Assembly: GCA_964424105.1 (NCBI GenBank)
Contig: CAYRHJ010000013.1
Span: 1 to 64,000, forward strand
Direction of reading: 5' to 3'
Length of the DNA stretch: 64,000 nucleotides
Source of the DNA: CAYRHJ01 sp964424105
GTDB taxonomy: Bacteria > Planctomycetota > Phycisphaerae > UBA1845
A model generated the notes under the pieces. The model saw only the letters and a list, made by a program, of their open reading frames with translations, was not told where the DNA came from and did no database searches. Below are positions 17,130 through 26,222 of this stretch, in pieces. Each line of letters starts with the position of its first letter. Position 1 is the stretch's first letter. Made by a program: the position numbers and the translations under genes.

Positions 17130-19020
17130 GCAGCGCGAACAGCAGATCGGCATGCTCCCCCCTCCGCATGCAGTGGTTTTCGTACACTCCGCGGATCGCG
17201 TCGTAATCCAAAATCCCCAATGATTCGACTGTGGAACGTGACACGACGTCGTTGAACATGGGTTGAAGTTGATCTCGCAGGAACTCGCCGATGGGCACCT
17301 CGAAGCCCATCTTGGGTCGGTCGAGGATTTCGTCGGGCAGGACACCCCGGTAAGCTTGTCGAAGAATCCACTTGCCACCGTGCTCGTTGACTTTCAGGTT
17401 TGAAGGAATCGATGCAGCCAGCTTGACGACGTCCGCGTCCAGGAACGGCACGCGAACTTCGAGCGAATGACGCATGCTGGCCAAGTCAACCTTGTGAAGC
17501 ATGTCGCCGGGCAGGCTGTATCGGCGGTCGAAGGCCATGATGGCATTCAGTGAGTCCGAACCGTTCGCATGGGTCGCGTGACCGTTGCACGTGGATTCGC
17601 CGAACATGCGCACATACCAATCGTCGTTCAGCGCGGCCTGGGAGGAATCGACGATGATTCCGATGGCTTCGGGCGCCAAGATGCGAGACCACGCCAAGTG
17701 GCGGATGAAGGGATCGTTCGAATCTGCACGCCAGAGCTTCCTGAATTGACGTGCCCGATTGCCGATCATCGTGGATTTGGAGATGGACGCGGATCGGCTC
17801 CAGCGTTCGATTACGTTGGTCCGCAGCCATCGTGGCCAACGCCGGTAGGATTCATAGAACCGCTGGGCTTGGTATCGCCAATAGCCGCCGAATAGCTCGT
17901 CGCCCCCATCGCCAGACAAACACACCGTGACGTGTTTCCTGGCAAACCTGGCCAGCAGGGCCGTCGGCAAGATGGAGCTGTCGAAAAAAGGTTCGCCGAG
18001 ATGATCAAGCATCGCCGGAAGAACGTCCAAGACCTCGTCGAAGCTGGTGATCAGTTCGTGATGATGCGTTCCGAATCTCTTGGCTACCAGACGGGCGTAA
18101 CGGGTTTCATCATAGGCGTGCTGGTCCGTCCACCCCGTGGCGAAAGTCTGGATCGCATCGCCCGATAGTTCCGCCAAGTGGGCGACGATGATGGAAGAAT
18201 CGATCCCGCCGGAAAGAAACGCTCCGATGGGCACGTCTGCCACCCGCCGACGCGAAACCGCGTGCAGCATCGTCCGTCGGACTTGATGGGTCAGGTCCGC
18301 GATGGGGCGGTCTTGCTGTGGCTGATTGATTGTCGCAGCAGCGGTGAAAGGCTGTGCGCCGTGGATCCCCGATTCATCAAATTTCAGGCAGGTCCCCGGC
18401 GACAGCCGATAGGCCGACTTGTAAACGGTTTCCGGATGCGGGAAATATCCGTAACGCAAGTATTGTATCAGGGCTGTTGACCGCAGATCGCGAGGCCAAT
18501 CATCGAAGACCCTGAGCGCCCGCATTTCGCTGGCAAAAAAGAGCCTATCGGTGGCATGAGCAAACAAGAGCGGCTTGATTCCCGCGGAATCCCGAGCCAG
18601 AAATCCGCATCGCCGGTTCATATCGACGAAGGCCAGCGCCCACATGCCGTCGAAACGGGAAAGCGCGTCAACACCCCATCGTCGACAGGCTTCCAGAACG
18701 ACCTCGCTGTCGCATTGTGAGGAAAACTCGACGCCTGCGGCGCGTAATTCTGCGCCCAGCTCCCGGTAATTGTAGATGATGCCGTTGAAGACCAGGGCAC
18801 ATTGGCCGTCGGACGTGATCATGGGCTGGTGACCGCCCGGCGAGGGGTCGATGATGGCCAAGCGAGTGGACGCCAACCCTACCGCCCATCCCGGCTTTTG
18901 ATCGATGTGGATGCCGGCGGAATCGGGCCCGCGGTGTCGAAGCGAATCTTGGGCGGCCAGCATGGCTGCCCGTTCGATGGAACGCCCCGCAAAATCCACG
19001 ATGCCAGCGATTCCGCACAT
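17086..19020 (-). CDS. asnB: Asparagine synthetase (glutamine-hydrolysing)
   Basis: 644-residue class II glutamine amidotransferase fused to an ATP-pyrophosphatase synthetase domain. Cys2 (MCGIAG) is the glutaminase nucleophile. RHRGPDSAG and NGIIYNYREL follow in the N-terminal domain (about 1-210). The PP-loop FLSGGIDSS lies at 268-276 and SGDGGDELFGGYWRY further on. The protein is longer than E. coli AsnB and resembles members found with polysaccharide or secondary-pathway genes, so amidation of another substrate is possible. It follows the TPR lipoprotein-like gene by 9 bp in the same direction and overlaps convergent fmt by 44 bp. Confidence 0.93.
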   Translation of the reverse strand: MCGIAGIVDFAGRSIERAAMLAAQDSLRHRGPDSAGIHIDQKPGWAVGLASTRLAIIDPSPGGHQPMITSDGQCALVFNGIIYNYRELGAELRAAGVEFSSQCDSEVVLEACRRWGVDALSRFDGMWALAFVDMNRRCGFLARDSAGIKPLLFAHATDRLFFASEMRALRVFDDWPRDLRSTALIQYLRYGYFPHPETVYKSAYRLSPGTCLKFDESGIHGAQPFTAAATINQPQQDRPIADLTHQVRRTMLHAVSRRRVADVPIGAFLSGGIDSSIIVAHLAELSGDAIQTFATGWTDQHAYDETRYARLVAKRFGTHHHELITSFDEVLDVLPAMLDHLGEPFFDSSILPTALLARFARKHVTVCLSGDGGDELFGGYWRYQAQRFYESYRRWPRWLRTNVIERWSRSASISKSTMIGNRARQFRKLWRADSNDPFIRHLAWSRILAPEAIGIIVDSSQAALNDDWYVRMFGESTCNGHATHANGSDSLNAIMAFDRRYSLPGDMLHKVDLASMRHSLEVRVPFLDADVVKLAASIPSNLKVNEHGGKWILRQAYRGVLPDEILDRPKMGFEVPIGEFLRDQLQPMFNDVVSRSTVESLGILDYDAIRGVYENHCMRRGEHADLLFALLSLCWWRSREKVMT

Positions 19021-19029
19021 CTGCGGATA

Positions 19030-19719
19030 CTACGGTTCCAGGGGCGGCGTGGTGCGTGGCAATGGAACCCGCAGGGTGGTCAGGAGTTCCGCCACGCCAG
19101 AATCAAGGGGATTCAATTCATAGGCCCGACTGAGATGGGTGATGGCTTGATCTCGATGGCCTCTGTTCAGAAGGAATCGCCCCAGGGCCGCGTGCGCTTG
19201 CGAGTTGTTGGGTTCCATCGCGATCGCCTGGCGAAAACGCAGCAGCGCCCCGTCGTAATCTCCGCGTTCCGTTAGTTCGTCAGCGAGAAAAAGCTGGGCC
19301 CGGGCCGACGGCCCCGCGAACGTCATAGCCCACTCCGCACCAGTTAGCGCCTGCTTATGATCCCCCTTGAATTCGAGGGCTTGGTTCCGAGCCAGCCACG
19401 CCGCTCGCATTCCCGGATGGGCTTCGATGGCCCGGTCGAAATATCGGATGGCTCGGTCAGCTTCACGCAAGGCCGCGGGCGTGCTGCCGCTGTTCAGGAG
19501 TTGATCCGCGAGCGCCATATGAACCGTACCCAGGTCGAACAGATTTTCGGCGTCTTCGGGCCAGATTTCGTGGGACCGTTCAAAATGATCCTTGGCGATC
19601 GCGTATTGCCCCTGCATCAGGGCCTCTTGACCCTCGCGCCGAAGCGTTAGAAAACCAGGCCCGCACCCGACGTAAGCCCATCCAACCAATACAAAAGCCA
19701 CCAGACTCGCAGCTCGCAT
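19030..19719 (-). CDS. Secreted or membrane-anchored TPR protein
   Basis: 229-residue protein with an N-terminal hydrophobic segment (SLVAFVLVGWAYVGCG). The Cys could be lipidated, but Tyr at -3 makes the lipobox poor. At least four tetratricopeptide repeats follow, for example YAIAKDHFERSHEIWPEDAE, AIRYFDRAIEAHPG, ALLRFRQAIAMEPNN and AITHLSRAYELNP. ATG 19719 has AGGG a few bases upstream. It lies 9 bp before asnB and is probably co-transcribed with it. Its function is unknown; TPRs suggest a scaffold. Confidence 0.82.
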   Translation of the reverse strand: MRAASLVAFVLVGWAYVGCGPGFLTLRREGQEALMQGQYAIAKDHFERSHEIWPEDAENLFDLGTVHMALADQLLNSGSTPAALREADRAIRYFDRAIEAHPGMRAAWLARNQALEFKGDHKQALTGAEWAMTFAGPSARAQLFLADELTERGDYDGALLRFRQAIAMEPNNSQAHAALGRFLLNRGHRDQAITHLSRAYELNPLDSGVAELLTTLRVPLPRTTPPLEP

Positions 19720-19814
19720 AATCCCTGTCCCTGTATTTTCGAAGCGACGATCTGTCGTTTTCGTCGCGGTTCGCGATGATTAACTTTTCGCCGCCCCGCG
19801 TTAGTCTTACTGCC

Positions 19815-20180
19815 ATGACATCCGATCGATTCGTGATTCTACACCACTTGGCCACCGCTGGCGAACACTGGGACTTGATGCTGGAACAGGATCAGGCCTT
19901 GGCCACCTGGCAGCTCTTGTCGGAGTTTTCCGGGCGGCAATCCTGTCCCGTGTTGGCCAACAGAATAAACGATCATCGCAAATCCTATCTGGATTACGAG
20001 GGGCCCATCAGCGGCGGACGCGGAGTTGTGACCCGCTATGACAGCGGGACCTACGAGCGATTGATTGCGGACGATTCAGTATGGATTGTTCGTATTTGCG
20101 GCACACGTATAAAAGGTCAGTTCAGCCTGACGCGCCAGGCGGTGCCGGAATCTTCGCGGTGGATTCTGGAAGACGGTTGA
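19815..20180 (+). CDS. Stand-alone LigD-type 3'-phosphoesterase domain protein
   Basis: 121-residue protein corresponding to the DNA ligase D N-terminal phosphoesterase (PE) domain, without polymerase or ligase domains. The family metal-site pattern 'H......H.DL.LE' appears as HHLATAGEHWDLMLE (residues 10-24), and the second conserved block as DHRKSYLDYEGPISGG..G and YDSGTY. The Arg that normally follows the H-x-D ligands (DLRLE) is Met here, so catalysis may differ. ATG 19815 is preferred; an earlier in-frame start at 19776 adds a non-family leader. No Ku or LigD gene is in the window. A role in processing 3' ends of DNA breaks is inferred from the family. Confidence 0.72.
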   Translation: MTSDRFVILHHLATAGEHWDLMLEQDQALATWQLLSEFSGRQSCPVLANRINDHRKSYLDYEGPISGGRGVVTRYDSGTYERLIADDSVWIVRICGTRIKGQFSLTRQAVPESSRWILEDG

Positions 20181-20246
20181 CACCCAGGGCATGATCCGGC
20201 TGGGCGCGGATGGTGTTCGGAAGGTTGCTGGGAACGGTCGGAAGAA

Positions 20247-20273
20247 CGCTCCCTGACGGTCGCGGCTCTGAAA
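20247..20273 (+). repeat. Dispersed repeat CGCTCCCTGACGGTCGCGGC
   Basis: Forward copy of the family described at 240-266, preceded by GAAGAA and followed by TCTGAAAG. It lies between two convergent genes (LigD-PE-like and the gene ending at 20300). Confidence 0.8.
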
Positions 20274-20299
20274 GAGGCGCTGGGCGCGAAAGGGGCCAC

Positions 20300-21130
20300 C
20301 TACAACGGTTCAATTTTAAGATGAAGCGTTCCACCAGCCGCACGCAAGTTTTGAATGCGAAACGGTCGATCGCCGTTGGGCCAGATAATACGGTTTTCAA
20401 CGTGCACGCCGCCAGCCAGGTTCCCTTGCCAATTATCTTCCATGGCTTGCGAAACTGACTGGAGCGCATCGGGAAGGTTTGCGAGGTCGCCTTGAATCAT
20501 CCCGGCCATCGTCGAGACGGATTCCAAAACCCAGGTCACGGGAAATCGAACCGCGCCCACGCCCGCTTTTTCTGCCGTCAATAACAGACCGTCCGATTGA
20601 ACATTGAGCGACCATTGCGTGCTCAAGATCGCTCGCCAACCGTTTCGTTCAAATCGCCCGCCGACGAACATTTTATCCCCTTCAAAGGCCACAACCGGAT
20701 CCCGAAGCCATGGCGGAAGCGGGTCCTGCTTGTCCGGCCAGATGGCATGGCGACCGGCCAACCATTGGTTGACGGTTGTAGCCGCGAGGTTGAATTCAAA
20801 CGGTCTACCTTGTACGAGGCGGTCGCTGAATTCCTGAAACGCCTTGGGAAGCGACGCCCGCGCATCGCGCAAGTCCGCAGGCGAAAGCGTGGCTGGTTGA
20901 TACCAGGTGGGGATGTATTGCAAGCAAAACCAAAAAGCGATTCCCACGGCCACACCGATGCCACCGATCAAAGTCGCTCGCCTGCGCCAAGTCGGCCAAC
21001 GTGCGGATGGCGCGAGCATGAACGCGGTGTCTGGATCGCCAGCCGAGTGAACGGTTCGGCGTGATTCAAACACGGACGGAGCGGGCGATTTTTTTCTGAC
21101 TCGTCGTTTTTTGGATCGGTTCCGTGGCAT
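20300..21130 (-). CDS. Unknown protein with one N-terminal membrane segment
   Basis: 276-residue protein from ATG 21130; an ATG four codons earlier at 21142 is equally possible. The first ~50 residues are highly basic (MPRNRSKKRRVRKK), followed by one membrane helix (ATLIGGIGVAVGIAFWFCLQYI) and a ~200-residue extracytoplasmic domain with alternating beta-like segments. There is no recognisable enzyme motif. I do not recognise the family. It is divergent from the next gene at 21331, which is also a single-span envelope protein of unknown function. Confidence 0.7.
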   Translation of the reverse strand: MPRNRSKKRRVRKKSPAPSVFESRRTVHSAGDPDTAFMLAPSARWPTWRRRATLIGGIGVAVGIAFWFCLQYIPTWYQPATLSPADLRDARASLPKAFQEFSDRLVQGRPFEFNLAATTVNQWLAGRHAIWPDKQDPLPPWLRDPVVAFEGDKMFVGGRFERNGWRAILSTQWSLNVQSDGLLLTAEKAGVGAVRFPVTWVLESVSTMAGMIQGDLANLPDALQSVSQAMEDNWQGNLAGGVHVENRIIWPNGDRPFRIQNLRAAGGTLHLKIEPL

Positions 21131-21330
21131 AACATATCGCATCGGTTGCGGGATTTCGTGGACGGCAATTTACCGTTTGCCCAATATATCACCACCCTGA
21201 CGGTGGCGGTGCCCATGCCAAGACCGTTGGGCTGCGATCATGGTGCATTCGTTGTCGATATTCGGGTGGCTGACGCCTATATAATCAGGGGCAGTTTCAG
21301 ACCGAACGATCGCGATCAGGATTGACAAAC

Positions 21331-22170
21331 ATGGTATCAAGGCTGTGCGGATGGGCGATTCTGGTGTTCTGGGTCATCGCCATGAGCTGGCTGATCAGTC
21401 ACGACGTCTTGCCAGCCTGGACAGCCCAGCAACCGCCCGCCGTCGTGGCCAAAAAGTGGGTCAGCCAATTCGGCAAGAATTCCCAGTTCGGCGTTTTCGA
21501 CGAGTTCGGCATCCGTATCGGCGGAATCTGGACGCGCTACGTCAGCGGTCAAGCCACCCAGCGCGAAGATGCGATCTTCATCGAACGGGTACCGCTAATC
21601 GGGCCCACCTACCTGGACGTCAAGTCATCATTCAACATCAGCGGCCAACTGGATGAAATAGATATCGCCGTGCTTGGACAATGGGATCCGATTCGCATCC
21701 ACGGCGAACGATATCCCAAGGAATTCGCATTTCGGGTGGATGCGGGTGCGTTCAAGCAAGCCTTCAAAGTGGATCTTTCACGGGCCGGTACGTTTTCCGA
21801 AATGTTTCGACCGTTCGATGCCCTGCCGGTGCTCGAAGTGGGCCAATCGTGGCGTATGCAGGTGTTTAACCCCATCGCCGCGGTCATGGGGATGGGGGAT
21901 CGTTTTGCTTCCGTCGTGGTGCGCGTCGTCGGGCGGGAAATGTTGGAACACGATGGCCAATTCCGCGATTGTTTCATCGTTGAAGCTCCCAACGTGAAGG
22001 CCTGGGTGGAGCGCCGTAGCGGTTTCGTATTGATCCAGCGGGTGACACTTCCGGTGGGGGGAACGTTCACGGTCGTGCTGGAACCCTATGATCCGGATGC
22101 TTTCCACAAAACGGAACTGCGATTTGCCGCCTACTTCCAGAAATCCCGGGGGTACAACGACATCGACTAG
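21331..22170 (+). CDS. Unknown membrane-anchored or secreted protein
   Basis: 279-residue protein with an N-terminal signal-anchor (CGWAILVFWVIAMSWLI) and an extracytoplasmic beta-rich domain. ATG 21331 is preferred to TTG 21322 because CAGG at 21317-21320 lies 10 nt upstream of the ATG. The pattern 'F.VDAGAFKQAFKVDLSRAGTF' through 'VLEVGQSWRMQVFNP' and 'FIVEAPNVKAWVERRSG' recalls DUF3108-like envelope proteins, in which a hydrolysable modification is scored, but the similarity is weak. Its last 4 bp overlap the convergent zinc-ribbon gene. Confidence 0.7.
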   Translation: MVSRLCGWAILVFWVIAMSWLISHDVLPAWTAQQPPAVVAKKWVSQFGKNSQFGVFDEFGIRIGGIWTRYVSGQATQREDAIFIERVPLIGPTYLDVKSSFNISGQLDEIDIAVLGQWDPIRIHGERYPKEFAFRVDAGAFKQAFKVDLSRAGTFSEMFRPFDALPVLEVGQSWRMQVFNPIAAVMGMGDRFASVVVRVVGREMLEHDGQFRDCFIVEAPNVKAWVERRSGFVLIQRVTLPVGGTFTVVLEPYDPDAFHKTELRFAAYFQKSRGYNDID

Positions 22171-22457
22171 CCCCGTCGTCCGTTGCGCCCCAGCGGGTCC
22201 TTCAAATACGCGCGATGGCAGGCGGCGCAGAGATCGAAACGCATACTCCGATACGTTTGATCTTCGATTTCGTCGGCGTCGGCCATGTGCAATTGGTCGA
22301 TAAGCTTTCGAATTTCGGATGTGGCGTCCGCGCGTAGATCGTCAGCGGTGAATTCCAGCGGTCCCGCAGCCGCGAAGGCCTCGATGCGGACGATGAAGCG
22401 ATTCGCATCATTGGCACCCAACGACGCACCGCATGTGTCGCACTCGAAACGAATCAT
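22167..22457 (-). CDS. Small zinc-ribbon protein, unknown function
   Basis: 96-residue protein with two CxxC knuckles: CDTC at residues 5-8 and CAAC near residue 77, spaced as in a zinc-binding ribbon, with an acidic helical middle (DDLRADATSEIRKLIDQL). ATG 22457 is preferred over TTG 22469. It overlaps the convergent upstream-coordinate gene by 4 bp. Similar 'FECDTCG' proteins occur in planctomycetes; no function is known to me. Confidence 0.7.
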   Translation of the reverse strand: MIRFECDTCGASLGANDANRFIVRIEAFAAAGPLEFTADDLRADATSEIRKLIDQLHMADADEIEDQTYRSMRFDLCAACHRAYLKDPLGRNGRRG

Positions 22458-22612
22458 TAATCGACCCAACCGTTTCCAAGCTTGGCCCAGCCTCGCTGAA
22501 CCCCCATAATGTTACAGGAATTCCGATGGGCTGCTCAAGAATCGCCGGCGGACGGCCTTGCTGAGGTTCTGGGCGGCGGGACATCCAATATCAACGCGGC
22601 GGTCAGACAAGA

Positions 22613-24019
22613 ATGGTAGGATCGATCGAGGATACAATAGCGGCTGTTTCAAGCCCACCCGGGGTGGCGGTGCGGGGCATCGTGCGATGTAGCGGCCCCC
22701 ATTCGATCGATATGGGCAGCCGACTTTTTGACGCGGCTCCGCCCGTGGATTTGAACTCGTCCCCGGGATTTCGCAGGTTTCGGGGCGAAATAGAAATCGA
22801 CGAGAACGCCCACGTCCCCGGCGAATTGTATCTGTTCAAAGCGCCGCGCTCCTACACCCGACAGGACGGTGTGGAATTTCATCTTCCGGGTTCACCGCCG
22901 GTGCTGGCCATGTTGCTGGATCGGCTGATTCGTTTCGGAGCGCGCTTGGCCGAGCCGGGTGAATTTACAGCCCGTGCATTCCTGAACGGGGCCATGGACG
23001 TTTCCCGTGCGGAAGCGGTGGCGGCGCTGATTCGGTCGCGTTCCGATTCGCAGCTTCGTGCGGCGCGGCGAATGATGGTCGGACAATTGGAGGCCCGCGT
23101 GCGTGTTTTCATGGACGGATTGTGCGAATTGGTCGCGCTGGTGGAGGCGGACATCGACTTCGCCGAGGAGCCCATTGAATTCATCACGCCCGCCGATCTG
23201 TCGTCCCGACTGAACCAAATCGACGTGAATCTCGCGGACTTGTTGCATCACGCCGAGTCGGTGGAACGAATCGAAACGCTGCCTCGTATTCTTCTCGCCG
23301 GCAGATCCAACGTGGGCAAGAGCACGCTGATGAATCGATTGGCTGACATGGATCGGTCGATCTGTTCACCCCAAGCCGGAACCACGCGCGATCTCTTGAC
23401 CGCCACCATTCGAGTCGGACGTGGACACGTCCTGCTTTTGGACGCAGCCGGGGTGGACGATGACGCGCAGGGTCTGGTCAAGGCGGCTGCGGACGTCGGT
23501 CGATCGGCGGCGGCTGACGCGGATGTGCTATGCTGGGTCGTGGATGTTACCGATCCCAATACATTTCAGAATCGAGTTTTCGCGGGGCCTTCCGGTCGTG
23601 GTAATGAATTGATCATCTGCAACAAAACTGATTTGCTGGACGAGCCGGCTGTGACCCGACACGTCGATTCATTGAAATCGACGTTCGGACTGCCTGTCTG
23701 TGCGGTGAGCGCCAAGACGGGACACGGTTTGGACAATTGCCGCCGCCTGATGGATGGTGTTCTACATCTTTCCGACGCATCAGCCGCAGGAGACGGCATG
23801 GTGATTTCCGTTCGACAGCGCGCCGCGTTGGAATCGGCTCGCGATGCGATTCAAAGATGTCGTCAAGAGGCGGCTTCGACCGATCAAACCAGTGACCGCG
23901 CGGAAATACTGGCGTTCGAATTGTCCGAGGCTATGTCTTCGCTGCAAACGGTGGCGGGAAGTGTGACGACGGAGGATGTTTTGGGGCGAATTTTCGCCAA
24001 TTTCTGTATCGGAAAGTAG
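22613..24019 (+). CDS. mnmE: tRNA uridine-5-carboxymethylaminomethyl modification GTPase
   Basis: 468-residue GTPase that, with MnmG, installs the cmnm5 or nm5 group at wobble uridine 34. The N-terminal tetrahydrofolate-binding domain contains GAVRLAEPGEFTARAFLNG-like RLAEPGEFTARAFLNGAMDV (about 111-130). The G domain has G1 GRSNVGKS (230-237), G2 GTTRD, G3 DAAG (a variant of DTAG) and G4 NKTD. The C-terminus ends FCIGK, carrying the invariant catalytic Cys of the CIGK motif. It stands alone; mnmG is not in the window. Confidence 0.96.
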   Translation: MVGSIEDTIAAVSSPPGVAVRGIVRCSGPHSIDMGSRLFDAAPPVDLNSSPGFRRFRGEIEIDENAHVPGELYLFKAPRSYTRQDGVEFHLPGSPPVLAMLLDRLIRFGARLAEPGEFTARAFLNGAMDVSRAEAVAALIRSRSDSQLRAARRMMVGQLEARVRVFMDGLCELVALVEADIDFAEEPIEFITPADLSSRLNQIDVNLADLLHHAESVERIETLPRILLAGRSNVGKSTLMNRLADMDRSICSPQAGTTRDLLTATIRVGRGHVLLLDAAGVDDDAQGLVKAAADVGRSAAADADVLCWVVDVTDPNTFQNRVFAGPSGRGNELIICNKTDLLDEPAVTRHVDSLKSTFGLPVCAVSAKTGHGLDNCRRLMDGVLHLSDASAAGDGMVISVRQRAALESARDAIQRCRQEAASTDQTSDRAEILAFELSEAMSSLQTVAGSVTTEDVLGRIFANFCIGK

Positions 24020-24439
24020 CGGCATACAGCCCTGTCTGCCGTGCCGGCACCGGCAGGAGAGCTGGATTCCGGCATTCGCCGGAATGACAGCCCACATTTC
24101 CGCCCCACACTCGCAAATCAGATGATTCGGCTTGACGTCACCCCGGCGAAAACACCGTCACCCCGGCGAATGCCGGAATCCAGAACGCCGTTCACGCCCG
24201 TGTTTCACCCACCCCTTCACGAGCCGCGAGCGCAAAGCGAGCGGTCCCCTCCGCGGTTCCGTCATTCCGGCGGAAGCCGGAATCCAGAATCCAGAAGAAC
24301 GCTGCCTGGACTCCCGCTTGCGCCGGAGTGACGATCGGGACGATTCGGCTTGCGCCGGAGTGACGATCGGGACGATCCGGCATTCGCCGGAATGACAGCC
24401 CACCTTCGTCGATCAGGTGGTCCGTACAATTGTAAATGG
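24020..24439. repeat. Cluster of palindromic GCCGGAAT repeats, 420 bp
   Basis: The whole gap between mnmE and the convergent signalling gene is repeat sequence. It includes GGATTCCGGCATTCGCCGG-type palindromes near 24063 and 24380, CCCCGGCGAA variants near 24140-24180, a CACGAGCCGCGAGCGCAAAG copy at about 24221, the composite repeat at 24261-24346 (copy at 15326-15404), and a near-exact tandem of GCTTGCGCCGGAGTGACGAT at about 24318 and 24348. It may act as a transcription stop between convergent genes or be a REP-type landing site. Confidence 0.85.
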
Positions 24440-26062
24440 CTATACGGCGGATGGCGACAGGCGCAACGCTTCAACCGTTTCACGGATGCGCTGCCGAATC
24501 AAATTCCGGTGACTGTCGATGTGTGCAAGAAAGCATTCGACCACGGTCGGATCGAACTGTTGGCCCGACAGTCGCCGCAGTTCCGCACACGCATCCGCCA
24601 CCGTGCGACACGATCGATACAGGCGGTCCGTTGTCATGGCGTCAAAAGCGTTGGCCACGAGCACGATTCGTGAACCGATGGGGATTTGCCCGCCGGTCAG
24701 TCCATCGGGATGTCCCGATCCATCGAAATGCTCGCCCTGATGACGAATGATGTGCATCTCGCTGTCCAGGATGCGGAGGTAGTCAATAATCCGCACGCTG
24801 ATGGCCGGCACCTGTCGCATGACCATGGCCTCGACCTCGGTCAACTGCGTGGGTTTCAGCAGGATGCGATCTGGAATGCCAACCTTGCCCACGTCGTGAA
24901 GCAGCCCGGCGTTTCGCACACTCACAATTAGAGGTTCGGACAAACCCAAGGCCCGGGCCATCAGCTCGCTGTAGTACGAAACGTTGGTTGAATGGCGGGC
25001 TGTGAAGGGATCCTTTTCTTCCAACGCCTGCAACAACGCCGACACCGTTTGAACGTAGACTTCCTTGGCCTGCACGCTCAAGACCGCCACCTGCCGGCGG
25101 AGGTTTTCGACTTCTTTGGCTTCGATCGTCGGGGGAAACTCGTTTTCAATGTCCGAGGCCGTGACCACCTGGTTGCGGCCTCCGCTTTTGGCCTGATACA
25201 AGGCTCGATCGGCCAGTTCGATCAGGTCCGCCGAGTTTCGCACCCGCGTATCGTCCGCGCTGGCCACCCCGAACGACGCCGTGACGCGGTGATTTTTCAG
25301 TTCGTCGACCTGCAAGCCGTCTGGAATGCCGTGGCGAATGCGCTCGCAAATCGCGGTCGCATCTTCCAGGTTCGCTTCCGGGGCGATGATGGCGAATTCC
25401 TCGCCGCCGAATCGACCCACAATGTCCACGTCTCGCACGTTGAGACGCAGAATCCTGGCGACGTCTTCCAGGGTCTTGTTGCCCACCAGGTGGCCGAAGG
25501 TGTCATTGACCGCCTTGAAAAAGTCCAGATCGATCATGATGAACGACAACCGCCCACCGTATCGATGTGCCCGTTTGAGTTCGCGGTCGATCAAGATATT
25601 CAGGTGGTCGTGGTTGTACAGACCGGTCAGACCGTCCGTGATGGCGGCTTGTCGCAGATTTTCGTTGATCTGCCACATGCGGATGCCGACGCGGACCCTG
25701 GCCAACAGAAACGAAGAATCCACCGGCTTGATAAGATAATCGTCAACGCCGTTTTCGAGCGCCAGGTTGCGAAGGGCTTCATCTTCGCGTGCCGTGACCA
25801 TGATGAAAAACGTCGGCACCAATTGGGTCTGCCCACGGTACAGGCGGCAGTTCTTCAAACCGTGATCGTCCGAAAGGTCCCAATCGGCCAGGATGACTTT
25901 CGGCTCGTTTTGTTGGATGAGCGCCAGCCCGCTATCCGGGTCTTCCGCCGCGACGCAGCAATAACCTGCCCGTCGCAATATTTCCACAATTTGGCGACGC
26001 TCGTCATCGTCGGGGTCAATGATGCAGACGTCGGCGTGTTGATGCATCACCGGTGAGTCCAT
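24440..26062 (-). CDS. Response regulator with GGDEF and HD-GYP-like domains
   Basis: 540-residue cytoplasmic c-di-GMP signalling protein. The N-terminal receiver (about 1-125) has the acidic pair DPDDDE and phospho-acceptor Asp in VILADWD. A GGDEF domain (about 140-300) has DLDFFKAVNDTFGH and an intact RFGGEEF active site, so cyclase activity is expected. The C-terminal HD-GYP domain keeps HDVGKVGIPDRILLKP. However, the second signature reads RHQGEHFDGSGHPDGL, with GYP changed to GHP and the usual His pair altered, so phosphodiesterase activity is uncertain. ATG 26062, with CGAGG ten bases upstream, is preferred to GTG 26089. A sensor kinase is not adjacent. Confidence 0.93.
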   Translation of the reverse strand: MDSPVMHQHADVCIIDPDDDERRQIVEILRRAGYCCVAAEDPDSGLALIQQNEPKVILADWDLSDDHGLKNCRLYRGQTQLVPTFFIMVTAREDEALRNLALENGVDDYLIKPVDSSFLLARVRVGIRMWQINENLRQAAITDGLTGLYNHDHLNILIDRELKRAHRYGGRLSFIMIDLDFFKAVNDTFGHLVGNKTLEDVARILRLNVRDVDIVGRFGGEEFAIIAPEANLEDATAICERIRHGIPDGLQVDELKNHRVTASFGVASADDTRVRNSADLIELADRALYQAKSGGRNQVVTASDIENEFPPTIEAKEVENLRRQVAVLSVQAKEVYVQTVSALLQALEEKDPFTARHSTNVSYYSELMARALGLSEPLIVSVRNAGLLHDVGKVGIPDRILLKPTQLTEVEAMVMRQVPAISVRIIDYLRILDSEMHIIRHQGEHFDGSGHPDGLTGGQIPIGSRIVLVANAFDAMTTDRLYRSCRTVADACAELRRLSGQQFDPTVVECFLAHIDSHRNLIRQRIRETVEALRLSPSAV

Positions 26063-26222
26063 GACGGCAAAACCTCGTTGTGCGCGCACGTTCGCGTACG
26101 CGATTCACAATCGTTATCGGGTATCAGCGGATTAGCCTTCACGACTTGCAGGGTGGTGTTGTTCGGCGACGGACATTATCGGACGAGACGTGATTCAGGC
26201 CATCGGTGAAAGGCCATCAGCG

